Below the pieces are notes generated by a model, which ran no database searches, was not told the origin of the DNA, and was given only the letters and a program-made list of their open reading frames with translations. This document shows, piece after piece, positions 1 to 9,111 of a DNA stretch of 64,000 bases (positions are counted from its first letter, which is position 1; every line of letters begins with the position of its first letter). This stretch comes from Gemmatimonadaceae bacterium (lineage in GTDB: Bacteria; Gemmatimonadota; Gemmatimonadetes; Gemmatimonadales; Gemmatimonadaceae), in assembly GCA_025358925.1 (NCBI GenBank), contig JANYHT010000002.1:62001-126000 (forward strand), given 5' to 3'. The translations under genes and the position numbers were made by a program.

Positions 1-1715
1 ACGCCGCCGTCTGCGGGTGTTGCTGCGTCGGGAGGATCGATGACCGTTCTATCGTCGTTCATTAAATGCGCAATCTTGGTTGGCCATTCTGGCGCAACTG
101 TTTCAAACCACGCGAAAACCGTGGGGTCGAACATCGTGCCAATATCTTTCCGCAAAATGTCCATCGTTTCTTCGTGCGAGTGGGCTCGTTTGTAGCTGCG
201 GACCGACGTCAGCGCATCGTAGACATCCGCGATCGTCAGAATACGCGCGATGAGTGGAATGCTTTCGCCCGCCAGCCCGTGCGGATAACCGCGCCCATCC
301 CATCGTTCATGATGTGACTCGACCATCGGACGTACATCCCACGGAAACTCGATGTCCGCGAGCATCTCAACACCGGCGGTAGTATGGCTGCGCATGAGCT
401 GCCATTCGGAATCATCCAGCTTTCCTGGCTTGTTAAGCACTTCTTCTGGAATGACGAGTTTTCCGACATCGTGCAAGAGCGCGCCAATTCGAAACCAGAA
501 CATGGAATGCTCATCAAGTCCGCTCTGTTGTGCGATGGCGCAGGCCAACTCCGCGACGCGTTGGCAATGGCCCTGCGTGTATCGATCCTTTGCTTCAATC
601 GATTCACCCCAACGTCGCGCGACGTGCAGAAACTCCTGCTCCAAGTCCGACACGCGTTCGTCAACATCCGTGAGGTCGGGTTGCGCGCGCAGAATTGTAA
701 AGAGCCGATGGGAGCGATTGAGCTGTTGCAGCACTTCGCGATTCTTTCCCATACGCCGCGCAAGGTCGGCGCGTTCGCGTGCAACTTCCGCTTGCAATAG
801 TAATTCGCCACGAGCAGTTGCGACTTCGTCAGCGCGTTGAAAATGTCGATCCGCGTCATCAAAACTGCCGGTTTCGCGCGCAATCACGCCGAGTAACTTT
901 GTCGCCTTGCCGATGGCTGAGGCGTCGCCAGTCTGCGTTGCCGCATCGAGCGCTTTGCGCACTGCACCCTGCGCGCGCACGTATTCGCCGCGCCGCACCC
1001 ACAGTTCGGCAAGATTGATATCGAGCTGCGTCCGCGTCATCGGATCACCACTCAATTCGCATATCTGCACGCCTTCTAACAGAACACGTTCCGCACGATC
1101 CCATCGTTGTTGTGCAATATACAGCAGGCCAAGATTATTCAACGCCACGCACACATCGGTGGTGAGACCGAGCGAGCGGTACTCGGCGAGGCTAGTTGTG
1201 TATTGACGTTCTGCTAACTCGAAGTTTCCGCGAATATTTGCGAGTACCCCAAGATTTTGCGCCGTCATTGCCGCGAGTTTTGCATCGCCCGCGTGAATCG
1301 CGCGGCTCCGGGCGAGCAAATACAATCGCTCCGCATCGTCGAGCTCTCCCCGCTGCCAACTCACGATCGCTTGCAAATTGATGGCGTGCCCGGCCGACGC
1401 GCCGTCATTCCACGTTTCGGCAATGGCGAGGGCCGCCTCAAGACAATCGCGCGCCGCCTCAGCGTTGCCATCGACTTGGTGTGTCCGCGCAATCCAACGG
1501 ACCACGTTGGAAAGTTTCGCCGCGTCGTCAACCGTACGTGCGCTATACAGCGCTTGCTCATACGCGCCACGTGCTGCCTCGCGGTGTCCTGCCCGTTCCT
1601 CGTCTTGTGCCAGCGTTACGAGGTCGTCAAACATCAGGCCGCTCCGCGGAGACGCCTCATTGCTGCGCGATGCGGGAGACACGGGGGAAGGCGTGTGTGA
1701 CGTGGACGTGGCCAT
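1..1715 (-). CDS. TPR-repeat HD-GYP domain protein (3' end outside window)
   Basis: About 571 codons are visible and the C-terminus lies beyond base 1. Residues ~25-320 are Ala/Leu-rich helical repeats of tetratricopeptide type (for example NLGLLYIAQQRWDRAERVL). From ~370 there is an HD-GYP domain: HD in LLHDVGK (~413), then HHERWDGRGYP (~470) with the GYP signature, both intact. HD-GYP domains of this type hydrolyse cyclic di-GMP; no receiver, signal peptide or membrane segment is seen, so a cytoplasmic sensor-effector is inferred. The ATG at 1713-1715 overlaps the TAA stop of the upstream permease by one base (TAATG), so translation is probably coupled to the peptide importer. Confidence 0.88.
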   Translation of the reverse strand, partial: MATSTSHTPSPVSPASRSNEASPRSGLMFDDLVTLAQDEERAGHREAARGAYEQALYSARTVDDAAKLSNVVRWIARTHQVDGNAEAARDCLEAALAIAETWNDGASAGHAINLQAIVSWQRGELDDAERLYLLARSRAIHAGDAKLAAMTAQNLGVLANIRGNFELAERQYTTSLAEYRSLGLTTDVCVALNNLGLLYIAQQRWDRAERVLLEGVQICELSGDPMTRTQLDINLAELWVRRGEYVRAQGAVRKALDAATQTGDASAIGKATKLLGVIARETGSFDDADRHFQRADEVATARGELLLQAEVARERADLARRMGKNREVLQQLNRSHRLFTILRAQPDLTDVDERVSDLEQEFLHVARRWGESIEAKDRYTQGHCQRVAELACAIAQQSGLDEHSMFWFRIGALLHDVGKLVIPEEVLNKPGKLDDSEWQLMRSHTTAGVEMLADIEFPWDVRPMVESHHERWDGRGYPHGLAGESIPLIARILTIADVYDALTSVRSYKRAHSHEETMDILRKDIGTMFDPTVFAWFETVAPEWPTKIAHLMNDDRTVIDPPDAATPADGG

Positions 1716-2539
1716 TACGTGCGTGATCGAGCGGAAGGAGTCGATGTCAAGTGATCAGCGACGGTTGCAGCCGCGAGCACCGTCGTCATCAGCAGGACGC
1801 ATGGAACGGCTGCAAGCCACCAGGCCGATCGCAAATAGGGGACGGCGTCCTGTACCATGTTCCCCCAACTCGCTGTCGGGGGACGGACGCCGATCCCGAG
1901 AAACGACAATCCCGACTCGAGCGCGAGCATATCGGCGAAGAGCAAAACGCCTGATGCCGACAGCGGGCCGAGGAGGTGCGGCACGACCTGTTGCCGCAGC
2001 ACGCGCGAACGCGTCGCGCCGAGAGCACGCGCAGATTCGACAAATGGTCGCGTGTTGAGTTCAGCGATCCGTACGAAGACGAGACGGCTCGTCCCCGCCC
2101 ACGCGGATGCGCCAAGGACGATCGACAGCCCGAGGCTGTTGAAGACACCCATCACGACAAGCGCGCCAAAAAAGAAGAGCAAGCGCGGGACACTGCGTAG
2201 TACATCGACGGTCGACATCATCGCCGGTCCAATTCGACCGCGCAAGACTGCGGCGATCGCTCCCCACGCGACACCGATCATCGTGGCGATGATCGTGGCA
2301 AGACTCGCTACACCAAGCGAGGTTCTCGCGCCGAATAGTGCGCGACTCGCAATATCACGCGAGTACGGATCGGTGCCCAACCAATGTGACCACGATGGCG
2401 CACCATTTTTCAGCGCCACGATATCGAGCTGCGCGCTGGGATCAAAAGGCGCGAGCAACGGCGCGCACACTGCCGCGATAACAACAAGACTCAGCGCGAT
2501 CACGGCGCACTGCACTGGGCGTTTCATTGGGTACGTCAC
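1715..2539 (-). CDS. ABC transporter permease, DppC/OppC family
   Basis: Inner-membrane permease subunit of a peptide/nickel-type ABC importer, 274 aa. An N-terminal membrane segment is followed by the OppC-type periplasmic stretch (GTDPYSRDIASRALFGART), several membrane segments, and an EAA-type cytoplasmic loop near residues 165-195 (ESARALGATRSRVL) that docks the ATPase. The GTG start at 2537-2539 overlaps the TGA of the upstream DppB-type gene in a GTGA junction. An ATG five codons in is an alternative start. No ATP-binding gene is visible. Confidence 0.9.
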   Translation of the reverse strand: MTYPMKRPVQCAVIALSLVVIAAVCAPLLAPFDPSAQLDIVALKNGAPSWSHWLGTDPYSRDIASRALFGARTSLGVASLATIIATMIGVAWGAIAAVLRGRIGPAMMSTVDVLRSVPRLLFFFGALVVMGVFNSLGLSIVLGASAWAGTSRLVFVRIAELNTRPFVESARALGATRSRVLRQQVVPHLLGPLSASGVLLFADMLALESGLSFLGIGVRPPTASWGNMVQDAVPYLRSAWWLAAVPCVLLMTTVLAAATVADHLTSTPSARSRT

Positions 2540-3522
2540 GTTGCGTCGCGCAGTCGCGGATCGATCACGCGCAGCAGGAACTCAAGCGTCAAGCTACTGG
2601 CCGACACCATCGTGGCGATGACAATGATGGCACCAGCAACGACGGGTGCGTCGCGTTGCGCTACGGCGTGGAGGAGCAACGTGCCCATGCCGGGCCATGC
2701 GAACACCACCTCGACAACGACCGCGCCGCCAACCAACGATGGAAGCATCATTCCAAAAATCGTTGCCACGGCGGGCAACGATGGACGCATGGCGTGCCGA
2801 AGGAGTAATGTGCGAGGACGCACACCTTTCGCGCGCGCCGTGCGGAGAAACTCTTCGCGCGAAATGTCTTGCAGTGCGATGCGCTCTTGACGAGCAACAG
2901 CCGCACCCCAGCCGAGTGCGAGCGTCAGGACCGGGAGCACGAGATGATGCAAGGTATCAAACACTTGATCGATCGAACTGCCCGTGAGACGCACAATCGG
3001 ATCTGCAATGCCGCCGATTGGAAATATCGGTGCGGCGTACGCGAGCACACCGATCACGACAATCGCCAGTACAAACTCTGGCATGGCATACAGCGCCGTT
3101 AAGCCGGTACCGATCACGCGAGCCGTTCGCCATTCTGGGCGCCATCCCTGCGCCACTCCCACGCACAGGCCAAGCGTGACGGCAGCCAGCAGGCCACAAC
3201 CGGATAACACGAAACTGTTGCGCAGTGCGTTGGACAGCGCGGCGGTGACGAGTTGGCCGTCGGACTGTGATCGACCAAGATCGCCTCGCGCTGCGTTGCC
3301 GAGAAAACGACTGTATTGCACGAGCACTGATTGATCGAGCCCGCGGGCTGTACGAACACGAGCGCGAGCGTCGGCGCTGCGTCCGACCAGTGACGTTTCG
3401 CTGTTCACGCCATCACCGGGTGCGAGTCGCAACACCGCAAATCCAAGCGTCGTGGCAGTGAGGACAACGGCACACGCGTGCGTGACGCGTCGTACGACGA
3501 AAACCATCATCGCATCAATCAA
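2536..3522 (-). CDS. ABC transporter permease, DppB/OppB family
   Basis: Inner-membrane permease partner of the neighbouring DppC-like subunit. It has a first membrane helix, the family sequence VLRLAPGD near residue 30, multiple membrane segments and an EAA-type loop at ~225-250 (EEFLRTARAKGVRPRTLLLRH). The longest reading begins with TTG at 3522, which overlaps the TGA of the upstream binding-protein gene by four bases. ATG codons at 3510 and 3507 would remove only four or five residues, and no clear Shine-Dalgarno decides between them. Together with the flanking genes this forms a binding protein-permease-permease set. Confidence 0.9.
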   Translation of the reverse strand: MIDAMMVFVVRRVTHACAVVLTATTLGFAVLRLAPGDGVNSETSLVGRSADARARVRTARGLDQSVLVQYSRFLGNAARGDLGRSQSDGQLVTAALSNALRNSFVLSGCGLLAAVTLGLCVGVAQGWRPEWRTARVIGTGLTALYAMPEFVLAIVVIGVLAYAAPIFPIGGIADPIVRLTGSSIDQVFDTLHHLVLPVLTLALGWGAAVARQERIALQDISREEFLRTARAKGVRPRTLLLRHAMRPSLPAVATIFGMMLPSLVGGAVVVEVVFAWPGMGTLLLHAVAQRDAPVVAGAIIVIATMVSASSLTLEFLLRVIDPRLRDAT

Positions 3523-5165
3523 CGACTGTCGGGATTAGTGATACGCCATTGCGCGATCGACGCCCACCAGGCATCGGCACGCATACCGACGGGTGTCACG
3601 CGATTGTTAATCGCCGCAAAATTGCGCGGTTCATACAGCCATACGGCAGCCGCATCGTCAACGATCGTTTGATACGCTCGCCGAAAAAGGGCGCGTCGTT
3701 TGGCGACATCAAAGGTTGTGGCTGCGCTGTCGATCGCCGCATCGAAGCTCGCGTTCGCGTATCGCCCGAAGTTGGCACCGACGTCTGTACCATGGACGCT
3801 GCCCCACACCTGACGAATTGTCGTTGGACTGGGATCGGTTCGCCACATGTTGAGCGCCGCATCGAAGTCGCCTTTTTCCAATCGACTGCCAAACACTTGC
3901 GGCTCTACTGCTGCAACCTCCATCTGCACGCCGACGCGTCGCAACTGTTCCTGCAAGAGTACCGCAATTCGCTGTCGTGTGGCACTCGATGATGGTACGA
4001 GTACTTCAAAGGTGAGCGCGTGTCCTCCCTTATAACGTAGTCCATTCGCGTCTTTGCGTTGCCAGCCCAATGCGTCTAACGCGTGTGCCGTTGCCGCAGT
4101 ATCGAACGCGATTTGCCGCATGTGGCTGTCAATCGTTGGCGAAGCGCGCGTAAACGGACCTAACGCAACGCTGCCGAGTGAGTCGAGTGCGTTTGAGACA
4201 ACGGCGGCGCGATCAATGGCGTGCGTGAGCGCGATGCGAAGGGTACGATCACTAAAGAGTCGTTGTGTGCTACTTACGGTTTTCACGTGGTTGAACATGA
4301 GATACGCGTAGTCGAGCGACCCATATTCGACCGTACGCACCGTAGTTGATTTGTTGGACTGAGCAAATGCGTCGCCTCGCACTGATTCGAGGAGGTCTGC
4401 GTGACCGGCCAACACACTCAAGCTTGCCGCCGTTGGATCGGCTGACACAATCCACAGAACACGTAATGCATTTGGTGCACCACGATAATTCGTGGTGTCG
4501 GCGACAAGTACGAGATCATGCTGTCGGTGCCATTGCTCGAATCGATACCGCCCCGATCCAATAGGATGCGAAGCAAAATTGGAGTGCGCAAGTGAGTCGG
4601 GCGGCACCCGCGCGAGCAGATGTTCGGGCAATACCGCGAGGTTATACGCAATTTGAAAAAATTGCTCGGGGTGTCGATGACTCCACCAGACCACCGCCGT
4701 CAAGGAGTCACGCACAGATACAGAGTCGATACCAGTAAAGTTGCTGGCCTGTGGCGATGCGACGTTCGGATTTGTATAGAGCGCGAAAGAAAAACGAACG
4801 TCGTTTGCACGGACTGGCGCTCCGTCGTGCCAGCGCGCGCGCGGATCAATAGCGAAGGCAATGGACAATGAGTCTGCCGCCCATGCCCAGCGCGTGGCGA
4901 GTTGTGGGCGAAAGTGTTGATCGCCAACCGTTTCAATGGGCGATGTCGGCTCAGCCAACGCATCGAATATCAAATCGACGGCCTGCTTGCCTTGCGTGGT
5001 GCTCACAAGTGGCGGCACCAACGCGTCCGCATCGGCGGGCGTCGAAATGGTGAACACAGTCGCGCGACCGCGGCGGGTTGCACCCGATTGATCACCCGCG
5101 CAACTACAGACGGCCACCCACGTAACGAATCGAGCCAGATGGCGCAGGGAATTCGTGATGTTCAT
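3519..5165 (-). CDS. Peptide-type solute-binding lipoprotein (SBP_bac_5)
   Basis: Substrate-binding component of the importer, 548 aa. A short hydrophobic leader ends in a lipobox-like VCSC (Cys22), suggesting attachment to a membrane as a lipoprotein; Cys at the -2 position is unusual. Family 5 features include FDALAEP, ARWHDGAPVRANDVRFSF (~110), GSGRYRFEQW (~205) and RIALTHAIDRAAV (~315). The substrate cannot be told from sequence; di- or oligopeptides are typical, but nickel and sugar importers share the fold. First gene of a four-gene chain with four-, four- and one-base overlaps, ending in the HD-GYP gene. Confidence 0.9.
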   Translation of the reverse strand: MNITNSLRHLARFVTWVAVCSCAGDQSGATRRGRATVFTISTPADADALVPPLVSTTQGKQAVDLIFDALAEPTSPIETVGDQHFRPQLATRWAWAADSLSIAFAIDPRARWHDGAPVRANDVRFSFALYTNPNVASPQASNFTGIDSVSVRDSLTAVVWWSHRHPEQFFQIAYNLAVLPEHLLARVPPDSLAHSNFASHPIGSGRYRFEQWHRQHDLVLVADTTNYRGAPNALRVLWIVSADPTAASLSVLAGHADLLESVRGDAFAQSNKSTTVRTVEYGSLDYAYLMFNHVKTVSSTQRLFSDRTLRIALTHAIDRAAVVSNALDSLGSVALGPFTRASPTIDSHMRQIAFDTAATAHALDALGWQRKDANGLRYKGGHALTFEVLVPSSSATRQRIAVLLQEQLRRVGVQMEVAAVEPQVFGSRLEKGDFDAALNMWRTDPSPTTIRQVWGSVHGTDVGANFGRYANASFDAAIDSAATTFDVAKRRALFRRAYQTIVDDAAAVWLYEPRNFAAINNRVTPVGMRADAWWASIAQWRITNPDSR

Positions 5166-5398
5166 GCGTGTTTAGCGTCGAAAGACGAAGGGAATACTGG
5201 AGCTCTCGGACCACGAGTTTCCGAATTCACTTTGAACCGTCACTCGGTGGGCAACAACGTGCTGCTCCTCGAAAAGGTGTCGGCAGGTTGTCGCGTCTGC
5301 TTGAGTGTTTGCGTCACAACACGATGTCGCTGAACGCCGGCAAGGACGCCGGAGTCGAGAGAATCGCAAGCTCGACGACACCTATTCCAAGGATGGAT

Positions 5399-6031
5399 AT
5401 GCGTAAAGGCATTCGTAGCATGCAGGGCAAGTCGAGTCGCATGCGTTTCGTTCGTGCTGCACGTGTACTCATCGGCGCATCCGCTCTTGCGCTGTTCGCG
5501 GCCTGCTCGTCAGAGCCGCTGACAGCACCAGCAGCGGGCGCGCCCAGCAAAACGTTGTTGAGCGGTCTTCTCGGCGGGGTCACTGGTGTAGTGACGAACG
5601 TGACGGGATTGCTCCGTACCACCGCGGTCGTTGCACCGATTTCGCGTTCGCAGACGTTTGATCGCACCGGCGGGCAATTGAACATTCCGGAATTGGGCTT
5701 TTCGCTCACAGTGCCGACGGATGCGATTCCGGGCACAACGCTCACTATTACGGTAACCGCAATTGCTGGAAAAATAGTTGCGTATAACTTCGAGCCGCAT
5801 GGCACGCAGTTTCGTAAACCACTCACGTTCACCCAGGCGCTCAGCGGTACAAACTGGTTGACCAAGTTGCTGCGACCGCAACTCTCAGGCGGTTATTTCC
5901 AGAACGAGTCGCAGTTGGATGATCAGAACGGATCGGCGCTGATTAACGAGTCATTTCGTGCGTTGATCAACAACAATGCCGTCTCGTTCGACATTGGGCA
6001 CTTCTCGGGCTATATGGTCTCGAGCGGATGA
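5399..6031 (+). CDS. Secreted lipoprotein of unknown function
   Basis: 210 aa. A basic N-terminus and hydrophobic stretch end in the lipobox LFAAC followed by SSEP, so it is very probably a lipoprotein. The frame stays open upstream, but ATG 5399 is preferred because AAGGA lies five bases before it. The mature part has a beta-rich region (SLTVPTDAIPGTTLTITVTA) resembling ZU5-like beta-sandwich domains of Gemmatimonadota lipoproteins, which is a weak resemblance. No catalytic motif seen. Divergent from the ABC importer across a 233-base gap in which I see no convincing promoter. Confidence 0.75.
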   Translation: MRKGIRSMQGKSSRMRFVRAARVLIGASALALFAACSSEPLTAPAAGAPSKTLLSGLLGGVTGVVTNVTGLLRTTAVVAPISRSQTFDRTGGQLNIPELGFSLTVPTDAIPGTTLTITVTAIAGKIVAYNFEPHGTQFRKPLTFTQALSGTNWLTKLLRPQLSGGYFQNESQLDDQNGSALINESFRALINNNAVSFDIGHFSGYMVSSG

Positions 6032-6121
6032 GCGCGCACGTACTCAACGCCTACTGCATCATCGTGGGCTAACCGCGGTATTCGATGGCCTGCACCACAG
6101 CGGCGTTTGATGTAGCGAGGG

Positions 6122-6976
6122 CTACGTTGGGCGCCGCTGTGCATGCGCGATGCGATCTTGCTCATATAACAATGCGCCGAGCGCTGTACCGAAACCCGCG
6201 TTCTCCGGTAAGATAAGTTGCATGCCGTAGTAGTCACCAACGAGATCGAGTGTCTTGCGAAAACTGGCCATGTCGGTCATGTGACCGATGACCACCACGC
6301 GCTCCACACGTTCGGCGCGCGCGGCATTGATGGCGGTGATCGCAATGACTTGGCCAACAAGTGTCATCAGCGCTGCGGCAAGATCTTCACGACTGGCGGT
6401 ATGACCTTCGCGCGCGAGCTTACCGAAATTCACCGCAGTCGCGTCGGGCGGAAGATTCCCAATGGGTCCCGAGATTACGTCACGCAAACTTAAATCCGCA
6501 CCATTGCGATTCCCGCGCTGCGCGAGTGCGTCGATCTCGCGTGCATCAGCGGTCTGCAGCAGCAATCGACCGAGGCCAAGCAATGTCCCACCGCCCACAC
6601 CGGTGCCGGTGATGTGCGCGTACTTCGGACCGCGCGCGGTGATGATGGCTGTCCCCGAACCTGCACTTACGACGAGGATCGGTTCGTTAGCGTCATCCCC
6701 ACCAGATAACGCCTGACCACCGCGACCGATGGCGGTAATTTCATCGATGCCCGACAACGCGAGCGTACCAATGCGTGACGGTAGCGCGCGATGACGACCG
6801 CCGGTGACCGCCAGTTGTGTGAGCGACGCGAAGTCCACCCCGCCGACCTGCAGGATGTGGCGGACCACGAGCTCGTCGGGCGGCCCGTCCGATGGCTGTG
6901 TCCAGTGGTGGACGTGACCATTGATGGTCGCGACTGCGTCGGTGTTGCTGATACCGAAATCGATTGCGGCGTGCAT
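6122..6976 (-). CDS. coaW: Type II pantothenate kinase-like ATPase
   Basis: Predicted to phosphorylate pantothenate, the first step of coenzyme A synthesis, 284 aa. The fold signatures are those of eukaryotic/CoaW-type (type II) kinases in the ASKHA superfamily: an N-terminal phosphate loop DFGISNTD, GSGTAIITA, then the diagnostic GTGVGGGTLLGLGRLL, and a C-terminal VVVIGHMTDM segment. The reading frame is open further upstream to 7093, but the start at ATG 6976 is chosen because the fold begins there and a strong terminator for the upstream gene lies inside the longer reading. Biochemical confirmation would be needed to exclude another small-molecule kinase activity. Confidence 0.82.
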   Translation of the reverse strand: MHAAIDFGISNTDAVATINGHVHHWTQPSDGPPDELVVRHILQVGGVDFASLTQLAVTGGRHRALPSRIGTLALSGIDEITAIGRGGQALSGGDDANEPILVVSAGSGTAIITARGPKYAHITGTGVGGGTLLGLGRLLLQTADAREIDALAQRGNRNGADLSLRDVISGPIGNLPPDATAVNFGKLAREGHTASREDLAAALMTLVGQVIAITAINAARAERVERVVVIGHMTDMASFRKTLDLVGDYYGMQLILPENAGFGTALGALLYEQDRIAHAQRRPT

Positions 6977-7050
6977 GTCTCTGGGATGGGGATCAGCCAA
7001 GAGACACAATACTCGGCACTGGCTGCGTTTCGCGCCACTGGCATTGACGC

Positions 7051-7087
7051 GAAAACGCCCTGCTCGCAATGACGCGGGCAGGGCGTT
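7051..7087 (-). terminator. Rho-independent terminator after the glycine-rich lipoprotein gene
   Basis: On the minus strand a 14-base-pair stem (7087-7074 with 7067-7054, one T-G pair) has a six-base loop and is followed by TTTTC. It lies 18 bases beyond the lipoprotein stop codon and upstream of the chosen coaW start, separating the two transcription units. Confidence 0.75.
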
Positions 7088-7105
7088 CCACACACACGAC
7101 GTGAA

Positions 7106-7768
7106 CTAATAGCGAGGAAAGGGCGAACGACCACCAGGCGCACCAATACCACCGATAATGCCACCAATGATTCCACCGATACCACCCATGCCGCCGGTGT
7201 TCCGACCACGAGTATTACCACGCGGTTCACAGTGATCTTCACCAGCGCCACCACCACGAATAATCACCGTTGGTCCGCGACCGTAATCACCACGTCCGCG
7301 ACCGCGGTTGCCTTCGTCCCACACGCCGCCGCCGGGTCCAGGCAACGGTGCAGGCGAGACAGACGGACCATGCTCTGGAGCGACCGCCACCGGCTCCGGA
7401 ATTGGTTCTGGTGCCGACGCAGACTGCGTCACAGCAACCACAAAACGTGGGGCAGGCGACTCCGCCGACACGGCGTCAGCGGCAACTTCTTGCGTTACCT
7501 TCGATGGCGATTCAACCGGCGCGCGTTTGCGAACGCGAATAGATGCGCGAGCACCACGCGACGTGCCACTCGGCCCACCGTTGTCGAACTGCTCCAGCGC
7601 GCTCACTACGCCTGAACGCTGCGGGCGAACGGCGGACGCAAGTTGAAGATCGCGATCGAGGTCGGCTGTCATACCTTCACCTGGCGATCGTGCACTACTG
7701 CTGCACGCGACAAGCGAAACCGAAACGCCAAGTGCGGTGACAGCGGACAGCAGCGTGAGTTTGCGCAC
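7106..7768 (-). CDS. Glycine-rich lipoprotein of unknown function
   Basis: 220 aa. The start is set at GTG 7768 because GGAGGAG lies five to six bases upstream; the longer open frame to 7918 has no signal for initiation. The leader KLTLLSAVTALGVSVSLVAC is a lipoprotein signal with lipobox LVAC. The middle is Pro/Ala/Val-rich and probably disordered. The C-terminal ~60 residues are almost entirely Gly, Arg and Ile (GGMGGIGGIIGGIIGGIG). Compositional bias prevents a family assignment. A surface or envelope structural role is only a guess. Confidence 0.7.
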   Translation of the reverse strand: MRKLTLLSAVTALGVSVSLVACSSSARSPGEGMTADLDRDLQLASAVRPQRSGVVSALEQFDNGGPSGTSRGARASIRVRKRAPVESPSKVTQEVAADAVSAESPAPRFVVAVTQSASAPEPIPEPVAVAPEHGPSVSPAPLPGPGGGVWDEGNRGRGRGDYGRGPTVIIRGGGAGEDHCEPRGNTRGRNTGGMGGIGGIIGGIIGGIGAPGGRSPFPRY

Positions 7769-8011
7769 GTACTCCTCCTGGCCTACCAAGGCCGCGATCA
7801 TCACCGTCACTCGGCGCGTTTGCCGACGTTCGGAGCACGCCAGCCCAGCAGCGCACTTGTACCTAAGTAGGCACGGCAATTGACGCGCCACAAGGTGTAC
7901 TGCACATCGTCGTCGCAAACGTCAGCAGAGCGACAGCATTCGTCTTAAAAAGAGGACGAGGCGCTGTCTCTCAGAGATGACACATTCGTTTTCCTCTGCC
8001 CGAGCAACGAT

Positions 8012-8551
8012 ATGAATCGGCTCCTTCGCACCCGCCAAAGCCTTTTCGTATTTGCAACGGTTTTGGCGGGCGCTGTCTCGGCATGTGGCCGGATTGACTC
8101 GGGTCAAATCCCGACCGCGGAGCGACGCGCGATTGCGGCCACACTGGAGCACTTAGTCACGGAGGCATACGATTTTTCAAAACCTGACGTCGGCAAGCGA
8201 CTACTCGCGCTGTACGCAGACAGCGGGCGCGTGATTTCGGCGGCCGGCGGACGCGTTACGACGACACACGATGAGTTACAGGCAGAGATTTTCCGATTCT
8301 GGGGACGCGTTGGTCGCAATATGCGGCAACCACGATTTGTGTTAGGTTCCAACTATGTCGACATCATCACGCGCGATGCTGCAGTGATGACATTTACATA
8401 CAGTATTCCGCATCTCACACCGCAGGGCACCGCGCACACGGTCGGTGGTGCTTGGACAACATTTTGGCGACGGAATGGGGGGCGATGGATGATTGTGCAA
8501 GAGCATTTGAGTGACACGCCGGAATCGACGGCAGCGGGGCCGAGCACGTGA
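8012..8551 (+). CDS. NTF2-like (SnoaL/DUF4440-type) lipoprotein
   Basis: 179 aa with a lipoprotein leader (FVFATVLAGAVSAC, lipobox VSAC at ~25). The mature domain has the layout of the NTF2/SnoaL-like cone: an N-terminal helix pair, LLALYADSGRVISAAGG, then long strands ending WTTFWRRNGGRWMIVQEHLS, which is the usual final strand pair of DUF4440 proteins. Members of this fold bind small hydrophobic ligands or act as enzymes; nothing here fixes a substrate. Convergent with the cytochrome gene that follows; the 84 bases between hold two short inverted repeats but no clear T-run terminator. Confidence 0.75.
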   Translation: MNRLLRTRQSLFVFATVLAGAVSACGRIDSGQIPTAERRAIAATLEHLVTEAYDFSKPDVGKRLLALYADSGRVISAAGGRVTTTHDELQAEIFRFWGRVGRNMRQPRFVLGSNYVDIITRDAAVMTFTYSIPHLTPQGTAHTVGGAWTTFWRRNGGRWMIVQEHLSDTPESTAAGPST

Positions 8552-8635
8552 ACATGTGTTCGCTTCTTGCATGTTCGACGCCGCCGGAAACGCGGAGTAG
8601 AGTTTCCAGCAGCACCGAGGGACGCAGTCAAAAAA

Positions 8636-9070
8636 TTATTGGTGGCTCAGCGTCCAGACGTACGCCGCGACCGCTTTGATTTGCGGATCCGTCAGCGCGG
8701 CGCGTCCACCGCGCGCACCCATCGGATTTTTATGCGTTGGATCCTTGATGTTGGCCGCTGGCACGCCCGTCGTGACGATAGAAACAATTTCATCGTAGCT
8801 GCCGGTTTTCAGTTGCAGCCACTTCTTGCCATCTAATGCAGGAGCACCGGTGCCGCCAACGCCTAACAAGCCGTGACAGCGCTGGCAGTTGCCTCTATTG
8901 AACAACGAATCGCCCATCGCCACGTTGGCTGGTGTAACGTCAGCGGGTTTGGCGGCGGCCTTCGCCATCATCGGCGACCCCGCACCAACCGGCTTTGACG
9001 AGTGACAAGCGGCTAACACGAAGACGGCAATGCCCACAGCAACGTCCTGTAGCAGTGAACTTTTTTGCAT
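8636..9070 (-). CDS. Small c-type cytochrome lipoprotein
   Basis: 144 aa. A leader with lipobox VLAAC (~22) implies membrane anchoring on the outer face. There is one haem-binding CQRCH motif (~62) and a probable axial methionine in NPMGARGGRA (~117), the arrangement of class I cytochrome c. It would carry single electrons in the periplasm. It is divergent from the metallo-beta-lactamase-fold gene with only 41 bases between the starts, so the two probably share a control region. Confidence 0.88.
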   Translation of the reverse strand: MQKSSLLQDVAVGIAVFVLAACHSSKPVGAGSPMMAKAAAKPADVTPANVAMGDSLFNRGNCQRCHGLLGVGGTGAPALDGKKWLQLKTGSYDEIVSIVTTGVPAANIKDPTHKNPMGARGGRAALTDPQIKAVAAYVWTLSHQ

Positions 9071-9111
9071 CAGTCCGATCCGGGAAGAAGGGGGGTTCGC
9101 TAATATCTGTT

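Noticed and set aside
236-1700. Several overlapping open frames on both strands
   Set aside because: All are shadows of the partial TPR/HD-GYP gene, which has clear HD and GYP motifs on the minus strand but no stop inside the window.
8555-8570. Short palindrome GAACATGTGTTC near a gene end
   Set aside because: Too short, no T-run, and no neighbour whose regulator would use it; could be chance.
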